64,000 nucleotides of DNA from Pyrenopolyporus hunteri (lineage: Eukaryota; Ascomycota; Sordariomycetes; Xylariales; Hypoxylaceae), in the NCBI GenBank assembly GCA_902806595.1, contig CADCXC010000021.1, positions 124,001 to 188,000 of the forward strand, read 5' to 3'. The notes beneath the pieces were generated by a model. That model made no database searches. It saw nothing but the letters and a program-made list of their open reading frames with translations, and was not told where the DNA came from. Position numbers and translations under genes: made by a program. Within the stretch, counting starts at the first letter, position 1. Each line of letters starts with the position of its first letter. Of the stretch, positions 37,859 through 48,346 are shown piece by piece.

Positions 37859-40661
37859 CTTGTCGGGAACGATGGCGACGGGAGACTGTTGAAACTCTGG
37901 TCGACGTCGGATTAGGAAGCGGAGGGATAAAGCGAACGATGCGGAGGCGAATATATGACCGTCGTGGGTTACTCGACGGGGTGAGCCACGCCGACGGTAG
38001 GGTTCGTCGGTAGAGTCGGCTAGGCCCTGTCGAGAGAGGGCTCGAAGAGGAAAACGAAAGTATGGTACGAAGTCGAATTAATATTAATAACGTTAGTATT
38101 GCTAATTTAGAACGAATGACTAGTGAAGGCGTCTCCTGCTAAGTACTGGGCTGTACTATGACATGGCGGGGAGGGGGTTGGCGCGACCTCTGTCCTTGCG
38201 TTTGGCCTTTCGTTGCTGTGCCAAACGTGGTGGTGGGCTGGGCTGGGCTAGAGAAGAGAGGGTGGTGGTTGGAAAGTTGGCTGAGGATGGAGATTTAGAC
38301 GATTCGTTGCCGTAGGGAAAAAGGGTGAGACAAAGCCTAATTGGGGGGGAGGAGAAGAGTGGGCCCGCCAAAAGTAAGATTTGGGCAAGATCCGGTACGA
38401 AATCGTTCGCAAAGTGGGAAGCGAACAAGAATGAAAGAGAAGGTGGACCGTGCTCGTGTTCGTCGGTGGCAGGGGGTTCTTCTGTGTTCCGATCACTGTC
38501 ACGCTTTACCGCTTTTGCAGAATTAGACCATGGGGCTTAACCTATTCTAGCATAGTACCTAAGTATAGATCTTGCGTTTTAATGCTTTTGGCTGGTACAT
38601 CCATTCGAGTACCTAGGTACCTATGTATTACCTGCCTCACCAGGTACCTGCCATAGTAGGTAGTGTACCTAGGTATACACGCACTACGGAGCTGTCACGA
38701 TTGACAACTCCGGGATGGTAGGCACTTACCTCATACATGTATAAGTATTTGTCTTCGTGATACCTTCAACCCGTTCAATGCTACAGCGGATTCAGTATAT
38801 GAGGTGCGTAATAATACCAGCAACCATCCAAGAAGCCATCCGCGCCATCGAATAAAAGAAAACCTAAATCCGGAATAAACACTGTCTGAAGTTTCAGCTG
38901 AACGTGGTGCCAACACACCACCTAGTGTCGGTAGCGAGAGTTCTTAAGGTCTCAGACATAAAAGTTAAATGGCTTTTTTACTTAAGTAAGTTTACCAAGG
39001 TACTGACATTCCGCTCATTCCTTCACGAGAAGATATAAGACAAGCCCGTTTTAAACAAGTATCTAACCGTGGCCAGTCATCTCGGTCGTCATATGACATA
39101 CATATTCCGGTGAGGCTATTCGCTATACCGGAAAATCATCTCGAAGAGGTACTAATTTTTTTATATCATATTCATTAAAGTCACATCTCTTAGGTTAAAT
39201 TTGTTAAGTTTCGTCCGATCTCTAAATCAGGGGATATAAAACTACCTTAGTATATGAGGATTTCGCTTGACAGTATATTCTTCGGGCTCACTCCCACATT
39301 CACATAATAGTCTATCTGACAGAGCCTCATCATACCTAACTGAAATAGTCTCAACTAAAGCAGCAGATCAGCACCTCAACCGCAACTTACTAGCGTGGTA
39401 TAATTTTTGTCCACTCAAATCAGTATCCGGGTATGTACTAAGTAATCACGTGGGCGCGCCGACACGCTCCCTTTCGCACCATCAACCCTTAATTCATCCT
39501 CTCTCCTCCTACCTACCTAGCGCCCAGTTGGATAGAAGAACATAAGATATTTCCGTCATTTCTCGTTCATTTGTAAGCAATGACCAATTGCCTTTTAGGA
39601 TGAAGTCAAGCTCCGTAGATCACTCCAATAGAAGCTTTCGACCTCCGACCAGCTGATATCATGGTGAGGGGTCAACTCCAACTAATATAGCGGGCGCGCT
39701 CTGTGTATATAGGTGGAGGTTCGTCGACTCTATCAGGTGAATGCGGGGGAGGCGGGCTTTCAACTTCGATAGCCACATGTATTGAGTTCGAAAGGTCGAG
39801 GCACACCAAGCAGCACATCACACAAATCCAAATACTCAGAAGACAAGCCCAACATGTCCAAAGCATATCTTGCTGCCAAGGAGAAGTACCAGGCTGTTCT
39901 TGACGACGCTGGAAGAGGTGACTTTGTTTGTGAGCGCCCCTAAGCCGATGCTCGTAAGCTCGCAAGTACGATATGCTGAACCCGTAGACTAGGCCGGACG
40001 AACCGCATCGGCACCACTCGCCACCCGTCTACTGGTGACTGCCATGCTATCAATAGGGTCGACCATCCCCAGCAGCGCCGAAGGAGCAGCACAAGCATGA
40101 GGGATAAGATCAGAGATTTGCTGAATCGGCCGGCTTTTTAAGCCAAGTGTTTTCCACACCTCAAGGGCAAGTTGGCTGGGTAGTATCAACCAAGGGTACC
40201 ACACACTATATATGCTAGGTTAACATAAATTGAATACGTCCCCCTTACATCATGATACCTGTTGTCTTGAATGAACGTCAGTCCGCCCCTATATAAACCT
40301 CCTGAGTCCATATGCTCTCGTCGTGTCGTAGAGCCGATATATAAATATGTGTAACTGGTAGCCAACACCGCTACCAAATTGACCGCAGAGAGTTTAAGTG
40401 CCCACGCCAATATATACGTTTCTCAATCATAAGTAGATGACCGTAAGAAGGGGTACATAGTCGGAGCACCGATCCATATCGTGATGTTATGGGGTATATT
40501 GGGCTAAGTAAGTAATAATATCAATCTTCTCTCATCCATTCTCTATATATTCCCGGGTAGATACGGCAAGGCCAAATCTCAAGGTTTTGGCGCCGGCTCA
40601 AAACAATCGAAAAAGTGGCCCATCGTATACAATATTAACATAGCTGCATCTGCCGAACGAA
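37859..40661. other. 2.8-kb intergenic region
   Basis: This contains the CHS7 promoter side, with a pyrimidine-rich stretch (minus strand) at about 38,200-38,260. TACCTAGG-type motifs cluster at 38,606-38,680. An isolated short frame lies at 39854 (listed separately). Other frames under 100 codons show no recognisable features. The 3' end of the Hsp70-like gene borders it on the right. Confidence 0.5.
39854..39943 (+). pseudogene. Possible first-exon fragment, 29 codons
   Basis: An ATG with a clean leader opens a short frame beginning MSKAYLAAKEKYQAVLDDAG and ending after GDFVCERP. The first 24 residues have protein-like, helical composition and normal codon use, and a TATATAGG box lies about 150 bases upstream. 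No continuing exon could be found with confidence, although GT dinucleotides follow. It may be the truncated start of a lost gene, a small peptide gene, or chance. Confidence 0.25.
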
Positions 40662-42810
40662 TTATGACTCGCCGATTCTAGATCCTTCGTCATCCCAAGT
40701 GACCCTGATGGGCTCGTGGTTTCCCGAAAACTTCTGCCCGGCGAACCATAGCTCGAACCTCAGTTCGGCGGGGGCTACGATGGCCCGAACCTCGAAGGTG
40801 CACAGATAAAACTTCTTGCCGTGGAATAGCAACCGCCTCGACTTGCGCTTCATCACCATGTCGCTATGGCTGATACCTGTGAGGTCGCTTTTCACTACGC
40901 AGAGTTGTTTGGAACCCTCTATCAAGGATGAGCCCCTCGTTCAACTTCCTACTTCGTGGGGTGCTCTGGACAAGTAGCTTACCTTGATTTACGCTATATG
41001 GTAAGGAGTAGGGATCGAGATCTGAGATCACGATGACCGACTCCCAAGTACGGTTTGGGTCTTTTGGGTCTACCTTTTTCGTATAAGTAGTGCTAATAGG
41101 GACGTTCGTATTCAAAGAGTCGCCCTAGGTACCTAGTCTTAGCACGTGTTAAGGAGATGGACGTTAATGATGCCTTAGGTACCTTCTTAATGAGCCAGTC
41201 GATCTGTCCCATGGCGTATTGCTCCCCGTCGTAAGAATCTGTTTTTATATCTTCTCCGAAGTGTATTTCCGGGTTATACTTTGCCTTACAAACTACTCCG
41301 TAGCTAGCTCGGGCTATTCTACTTACTATAACCGGAGCGAGCCCGGACTCTAGTTTCTGTAGCCGATCCAGTAATAAACCTTTTACTACGACTAACTGTG
41401 GATCGGGAGCCTGTAATACTTTAACCTGATGCGCGTATGGGTGGGAATTGGTCATCATTTCATGTTGAATGCGATCCCGGACGTATTTGGAACTCCCTAG
41501 TCCTCCGGATAGAATCATATAGTCCTAGTTAGAATTGGTATGTTAGCATCTCGGAGAGTTGGCTGCGAAGCTATGTAGGCTTACTATGGGCCGGTTCACG
41601 CCGTTTATAAGCATCCAATCAAGCTGCTCGTGTATCTTTTTCATGATACCTTCAACGTGCGGTTCGAAGAGAGACTGCATCTCTTCCCTGTTTTGAGACT
41701 CGTCAGTCCCAAACTCGTCCAGTACAGACTTAAGATTTAAGCTACCATGAAATCACAATCCTACCGAACTCAATCTGCGCTCCGCTGTGGTTAAGGTTGT
41801 AGGAAACGCCGTCCAAATTAAGCTTATAGCAAGTCGATTGGTAGACTCGTTCCCCAAACTTATGCTTCGTCGTCCGGTATTTCTCACTCTTCACGAGTCT
41901 CTGAGCGCAATCCGGGGGAAGTTGGCCCGCTAAATCAGGGAACTGGGCCAGACGACGGTTTATCATCGATATGAAGGCCTGGTCGATCATGGTCGAGCCG
42001 ATCCCGACGCCATCGACCTGGTTTAGTTGAGATAGTAGTGGGAACGGCTCCCGCGCCTCCACGACCTCCATCAAAGCGAGGTCCGTCGTCCCACCTCCTG
42101 CGTCAACGGATAGGAATATATCGCCTGTTTGAAAAGCTACGGCCGAATTCTTGATAGTCCCAACGGCAGCCGCCTCGGACTCCGTTAGCTCAACCGTGGC
42201 GGTGTGGTAGCGCCCCTCGACGCCGAACCGCGCCTCCTTGATACATGATTTGAACGAGTTGATGATCTCTTGCGTTCTCCACGTTGTTGGGACGCTAAAT
42301 ATGAACTCGACCACCAACTCCTGCCATCCCACGTGGCCTATTCCTGTGTGCAATTCCACGGTCGATTTGACGTGCGAGTACACTTCGCGTAGGTAGTCCG
42401 AGACTAGCTTCTGGGCATCTCGAACTGAGGCGGGCGCCTGGCTTATGCCCTGCTGATGCGCATCGTCTAACGTCTGCTGGTCGAGAAAGATCTTGAAGAA
42501 TTCTCGTTTCTTTCTCCCTGCCAAATCGTCATCCTCACAGAGATACCCCCATGAGGACAAGCTCTCGTCTTCGTTGTAGACAAGACAGGTCTGGACTTTC
42601 TGTTCATTTTTTGTTGAAGTGCCAGGCCAATTATGTATAATTTGGATGGGACTTTGCAGGGCCTGATTCCGTTGCGGCCGCGCCCATGCGACACCTTTAC
42701 ACGCAGTAAATAAAGAGTTATAGGGGGTGAGTAACGGAAATGCGTCACCTACCGGTGTACGTTGTCCCTAGGTCGATGGCTACTAGTATATCGGGTCGTT
42801 CGCTCGCCAT
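40662..42810 (-). CDS. Hsp70-like (HSPA12-type) ATPase
   Basis: Six exons (42810-42753, 42694-41746, 41687-41585, 41524-41183, 41124-40983, 40918-40662) join in frame to 616 residues. All five introns are 58-64 bp with GT-AG ends. The actin-like ATPase fold is marked by the phosphate-1 loop DLGTTYTG (13-20), SEAAAVG (~192-198), phosphate-2 DAGGGTTDL (217-225) and the adenosine motif LSGGLGSS (375-382). It lacks the canonical Hsp70 peptide-binding domain; instead ~190 residues with a distinct C-terminal region follow. Such proteins are expanded in filamentous fungi, often near incompatibility or stress genes, and their clients are unknown (family knowledge). The first intron falls right after the phosphate-1 loop. 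Intron 4 ends in TAGGTACCTAG, a copy of the window's recurrent intergenic motif. Confidence 0.88.
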
Positions 42811-44061
42811 GGTGGACAAGTATGCGCATTAACGTACATGATTCGGGGTCATTATGTGAACCAATAGGTCTATGTATATGACCATGTTAATAGGTAGTCT
42901 AACCGTCATAACAAAATAATCGTCTCTGCCGCATTTGTTTCACAGACGTGCAACCGCCACGCCTAGGAGCTCTCAAGGACCGTTCTTACGCAGTTTGGGG
43001 GGTGTAAGGACGATAGATGGTAAGATGGAACAAATCCCCTATTCTTTCCCTGTAGGGCTGTGTATTTGATTGGCCTGATAGATAATGTGCATAGATCACG
43101 TTTCCATCGCATTTAGGGTCACGTACGATACATAGTACGTAGACGTCGGGCCTGTGAGGAATAGGATTGTTTGTTGGCTATGCCCACTCCCCCCTGCGTC
43201 AGCCACTTCTATTATTATGCACAACCCTACTGAACCCATGTTGTTGATAGAACGGCACGATTAGATACAAGTTAATATACACAGCAGATAAACATGATAA
43301 CATTGGTTCTTATACTTATCCCAAGCACGGCTCACTGGCTCACTGGCACACTGACAACTGAGAACTACTCCTACAGCTTAGTCTTGTACTGGTAAAGGGT
43401 AGGTAACCCGTCGTAACGGTATGTATCCTCCTGAAGTGGTTGAATCAAGTATAGTCATGGCGTCCGAGCCTATTAGAAATACCTACCTAGTACCTAGTAT
43501 GCATCCTGCAGGCAGGCTGCGGCTGATCCCTGGTCATTCCCACCCTCGCCCTGTAGGCTATCGGGCCCACATCACACACTTCTCACCGGTCGTTCAATGT
43601 TGAAGGGGGATGCCAGAGGAAGCCAGCAGGAAGACTACGGCATGTTACCCTTTCGATTAGCGGGAGAAGCCGGACCATTTTGGATGCAATCATTAATATA
43701 GTTACTTGCCTAGGTAGGGTATCTGCGGTGGATTGTTTGATTCACGGCTAACGCTGGGGTTTGTGGACGTTGCGCATGTACGCTCATTACTTTTGTCTGC
43801 TAGGCAAGTGGAGAATCGCATAGATTCCTTCGTTAGACAGTATCTTTGATTGTTGCTTTCGTGCTGCCGATCTCACTCGTGTTGGACGCTCTATTGTAGT
43901 CGGGGCTGTGCTGTAAGGGCCGATGAAATCCAATACGTAGTACCCTCTGTATCGAGTAAATTTACGAGCAGCAATGATATCTCTGTTGTCTCGCAGAGAA
44001 GAACTTGTCTCATTTCTACATCTACGAGTCCGGAGTAGTTTGAAATGACCAGACATTCGCA
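42811..44061. promoter_or_regulatory. 1.25-kb divergent intergenic region
   Basis: This is the shared upstream region of the Hsp70-like gene (-) and the membrane protein gene (+). CCTAG-type motifs occur at about 43,480-43,500 and 43,706. No heat-shock element array (alternating GAA/TTC) stood out. No coding sequence or RNA gene is recognisable. Confidence 0.45.
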
Positions 44062-45362
44062 ATGACGGAAATATTGGTATCTTCGACCACGGTGTCTACC
44101 GCATACACTAGAGGGACATCATACGAAGCGGTCGACGTATGGACGAGGATACCAGGCCAGACGGGATTCTCTTTCTCGACGGAATATTGGAATACCTTCA
44201 CAACAAGCAGCACAAGCAGCACATCTTCCACATCTACGACGGAGAGTACGAGCGTGTCTTCGACCCGAGCGTGCTCATCACCTACTAATTCGGAGTCTAC
44301 CGAATCACACAGCAGCTCTGGCCTTTCAGGTGGGGCCGTCGCGGGGATCGCTATCGCCTGCGCTGTCGCTGGTTCAATACTGGGAGTCATCGCAGCATTT
44401 TTCCTGTTCCGGCGAAGGAGGCGGCGAGGGCCGGATGCGAAATCTCGTGCGGCCGTATATGACAGCCAGGAGAAGCCTCTGCGCAGTCATTTCTCAGCAG
44501 ATAGGCTGCAGCTGGACCAATTTCTTCTAGACCCGACGCCGGATGCGGAGATCTGCACGGAAATGAATTCGTTGGCCCAACTGCTACAGCAGCACGTGGA
44601 AAATCATTATCATAGACTCCCGGTTACTCGTAGCGTGGACGCGCTATCGACGGAGCTGGACCATCTAGAACTAGATCAGAGCGGTGTAATTCCAGCTGAT
44701 GAACTCGCATCTCTGGCGCTCGACCCGAGGACCCGGTATGCCGCCATCCAGCACATTATTTCCAGGGTTACGTTCGCTAGCGTTTCCCTCGACGGAGCCT
44801 CTCCCTTTTCTCTGCTTCCACAGCCCGTATCCGCATTTGTTAAATTACTGCCGCCGACGGAAAATTATAGAGGCAATTCAGAAGGTGCGTTACGTGAACT
44901 AGTTCTAGTTGATTGCCTATTAGCAATGTCACGGAGACTAACACGGGAATGATTTCAATAGCTGTGAACACTGCGCTCACTCGGTGGCGGCAGTTATCCG
45001 CCTTCCTACTTCACCCAAACAGGAGCGATAGGACGCCGTTAGCTCCCTCGGAGGATGTTAGCACACGTCAAGCGCAACGGCTCGCTGTGGCTCTGAATGG
45101 TTTCCTCGAGCCCTTCGTGGCGGGCGGTCGCGACGACAGATATGAGCAGGAGAACCATCTTCGGGAAGTGATGGTGGAGTGTGCTACGCTTGGCTATCTG
45201 ATATTCTCACAACCTTCCGAGTTTCGATTCCGGTTCGAAGGCGGTGTGACGACGAATCAGATAGTTGTTTTCCCAGGTGTGGATAGGGTTAGTGACGAGG
45301 AAGGCCACAGATATCACCCGCCGACTCAACCTGTTGTCGCGCCTGTATTTGAAAGTATTTAG
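44062..45362 (+). CDS. Single-pass membrane protein with Ser/Thr-rich ectodomain
   Basis: Exons 44062-44884 and 44962-45362 give 407 residues. The intron (77 bp) has a GTGCGT donor, a GACTAAC branch site and an ATAG acceptor. Residues 1-88 are rich in Ser and Thr, likely O-glycosylated, but no N-terminal signal peptide is evident. A glycine/alanine-rich transmembrane segment spans ~91-116 and is followed by six consecutive arginines, which place the C-terminus in the cytoplasm. The ~280-residue cytoplasmic part includes LDPRTRYAAIQHIISRV and, after the splice, ALTRWRQLSAFLLHP; it looks folded and helical but I do not recognise a named domain. The layout resembles fungal wall-sensor or mid2-like proteins only in general architecture, so no function is assigned. 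Confidence 0.75.
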
Positions 45363-46206
45363 GTGCATAATAATTAGTAGGGTATAATGCCTACCTATAT
45401 GCACGTTTAATATACCTGGGAACAGGATATGTCCGACGCCTGTTCCTGAGGGTGCCGTCTATTCGGCTGTACATATATATAACCCTCACGGAAGCATCCC
45501 CGGCTGCTAGATAATAAACCTGAATTAGATATCTTACCTATTTATCTGACCTGAAGGTCTGCGCCGCCGATTGTGAAACCGTGAGAATTGTTGGATAAAT
45601 GGCCCCCAATTGCAACCTTTATTGTCAGCGACGTGTAACCGCTTGGCTACCCGTTTCTCCTATTTCATGCGAAAAGCCGCAACAAACGGCTCCCACCTGA
45701 TTATTGTATCGGGGCCATGATTCGTAGATCATCCTGGTCCGTGGAAACAGATGCCACTCTACCGCCCGGGTCTAACAGCGATACTTTGGCCCCCAACAGG
45801 TCGTCTTGCTGTAATGGGCTGGCCGCTGTTGCAGATCATTAACCTGGAGTATAGGTAGCTGACATGTCCATTGAAACGTCACTAACCGCCTTACACCTCT
45901 AAATCCATCGCGCATATATACCTAGATTGACTCGCCCTTCTCGATTACATAACGAAATCGTGAGAATACCTCATTAGAGCTTACTCCTAACCAACTAATT
46001 AGGTCTGGCCACGCTACGGCCAGGGTCTTATTTGGTGAGCGTCGACAGCTTCACGCCGAGTATAGGTACCTACCCTATGTAGGTCTCACCAATATAACAG
46101 CTATACCTACCGGGCTTAAGATATGGTATATCGTTGAGAATCTACTGTCCTTCTATCGTTCAAATTCTTTAAAACACGGTAGAATATGCGACGTTAATAT
46201 GTCATT
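45363..46206. other. Intergenic, nothing coding recognised
   Basis: This 844-base stretch lies between two plus-strand genes. It contains a CTGGCC/GGCCAG short hairpin near 46,007-46,025 and a GGTACCTACC motif near 46,065. No RNA gene or repeat element is apparent. Confidence 0.45.
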
Positions 46207-47368
46207 ATGTTGGAGAGAATGAAACGCTACAAGGGGCATCAGTCGGACAGGCCGTCTACGACTACACCCAAAAAACCGAGGAAAAAATTTGGAGGGGTTG
46301 GCTTCCTTAAGTATCTACTAGGCAGTAGTAAAAAAGGAGCTTCAGGTATCGTGGATAGATTCTGCATCTCCTTATCAAGGTACCCCGCTAACACGAATTA
46401 CGTACATAGGTCAATCCGCCATATCGTCTGAACGGTCCACAAGATCCAGGAGCTTTAGAAGGTCTATTAAGCAAGTGAAACTGCCGGATACTTGCGGCCC
46501 AGATTGGGAGGCGCCTAATCCATCATCTACGTATCACCATAGTGGTATCGCGGAGTCACTACCCACTGCCCCCATAGCTGCTTCGCCCTACCAAGTTTAC
46601 GTTCTACAAGAGACGGTGGCCTCCGGACGTATATCATCGCAGCCCCTAGGCGACTCCTCTCGCAGATCGTATAAGTCGCTGGACGTACCACGACCAGCTT
46701 TACCCGGCCCATCAGTGATCAGGTCACGAAGCCAAGTCAGGCCTGAGACAGGCTTAGCCACCCTATCTCAAGAGCCTACTACCAGTCTTAGACCTCATTC
46801 AACATCATATCCAAGTCGCCCGGCCCCCTTACGGAATCGTCCTAGTACTTTCAACTCAGCAGTTCCTCCTCCTCAAACATTCTTATCCGTAACACCAAGT
46901 ACGAGCAGTAGCTCACTCGCATCTGAGTATGATACCCCTAACAAACCTGGCGACTTTGAATTCCAGACGAGCCAGGCCCGGGCACCATATGATCAGCCCT
47001 CCTCAATACCGTCCCGATTTCCATCCACTGTCAAGCCGACCGACGGACTCACAGGCGAGGCGGAAAGAAAGCCGCGACTTACACATTCACTGAGCCACAG
47101 GGTCGCTCTATCTCAGGTATTCATGTACCAAGCCCGGATGTCCGATCGACCAGTAGACCACGCAGAGTCTACCCCACCAATCTCCGGGAGTGGCTTTTTG
47201 CTTGAGCTTGAAGGCGTGGAGCCGCAGAATGTTCAGGGAACGAATTCTGCAGGGATGCAAGTCAGACGCGCGACGACTTCGTTCGCAACGAACGCGCCCG
47301 GCCCGCCACGGCTTTTTCGAAGCATGACGGTTGCTCGGTCGCAATACCCCGGATTAGCGACCGCATAG
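46207..47368 (+). CDS. Ser/Pro-rich protein of unknown function
   Basis: Exons 46207-46345 and 46410-47368 give 365 residues; the 64-bp intron has a GTATCG donor, a GCTAAC branch site and an ATAG acceptor, and both sides share phase 1. The N-terminal ~60 residues are basic (KKPRKKFGGVGFLKYLLGSS, then RSTRSRSFRRSIKQVK) and the rest is low-complexity, rich in Ser, Pro, Thr and Arg, and probably disordered. I do not recognise a domain. The C-terminal RLFRSMTVARSQYPGLA is the only other stretch that looks conserved in character. The basic start could direct nuclear or membrane association, but this is a guess. A further 3' exon cannot be excluded. Confidence 0.6.
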
Positions 47369-48346
47369 CTTACGAACAGGAGAGTTATGCTGAATTACTG
47401 AGAAGAGTAGGGTAGAGCCGGATTGGCTTCGAATCGAATTTGCCTAGCGATCACCTAAAGATGCTCTGCCGAGCAGACGATGTCCACGCCAGGATGCAAA
47501 ACGCGGCTGGATGCGTGATGACTTATCTGAGTGAATGAAACTGCGAGTCGGCTTACCGTGTCTCACATCCTCGTCGGGACGCAGGGATCGGTTGGACCTT
47601 GCTAGCACCGGAAGACAAGGAGGAGGCACACGTTATACCTAGGCTCTACGCCATTCCTGCGTGCAATTCTATCGCCTCTTATATCTCGGAACCGCTTGAT
47701 TGGCTTATCCCGTCCCTTTTGCTTCGGAGTGTTCACCAGCGCGCTGTCAATATTTCTATGTTAGAAGAAACTTAATGGCCGATACAGATCCGCTCGCATT
47801 CTCAGGCGGTGGGGTAGCTATAAGCTCTATGGCCGCCGATCACCAAAGGCGTCATTGAGTCACTATCATTGAAGCCTAATACTTTATCCAATTAGGAGTA
47901 CAGCTTTCGAATAAACCTGATGGCAACAATAAACGACTGTAGGCTGGCCGATAGGTCATATTTAATACTATGTGACAAGATGATGGTACTAGGATCGGCT
48001 GATTGGGTGCCTTTAATGGAGAACCGATATGACAGACTTTAGAACGTGTCACTATGTTTACGAAGTTCGATTTGCGAGAAGTTCCACGATATTCTGCCAT
48101 TGGTCCGAGCATCACGCTTAAGTGGCTTGATAAGTGGGCATTGGTGGGCAATACCCCTGAAGCTTTTCTGCCTACCTTTTCATGCCTTCGCATTTCCTAT
48201 GATAGTCACGAATAAGGGCGATAACTCCATCCTAACCTTACCTAACCTTACCTAACCTAAGGTAGTCGTTGACCAAGACGGGGTGGTTGGCGATTCTGAT
48301 CACTAGAGATTCCACTGTCAAACGGGTCTTAGATCTCTATCTAATA
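47369..48346. other. Intergenic with short CCTAACCTTA array
   Basis: This 978-base stretch lies upstream of the 1412-residue protein gene. It holds three near-perfect 10-mers CCTAACCTTA at 48231-48260, about 90 bases before the start codon. No other structure is recognised. Confidence 0.5.
48231..48260. repeat. Short tandem repeat CCTAACCTTA x3
   Basis: Two exact and one near-exact 10-base unit lie in the promoter of the 1412-residue protein gene. The sequence is related to but different from the CCCTAA telomere repeat. Confidence 0.75.

Noticed and set aside
41688..41745. Frameshift in the Hsp70-like gene near codon 335
   Set aside because: A 58-bp intron with GTAGCT donor, GACTGAC branch site and ACAG acceptor restores the frame and the family sequence ISWEEMQSLFEP.
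48231..48260. Interstitial telomere
   Set aside because: The unit is CCTAACCTTA, not CCCTAA, and there are only three copies.
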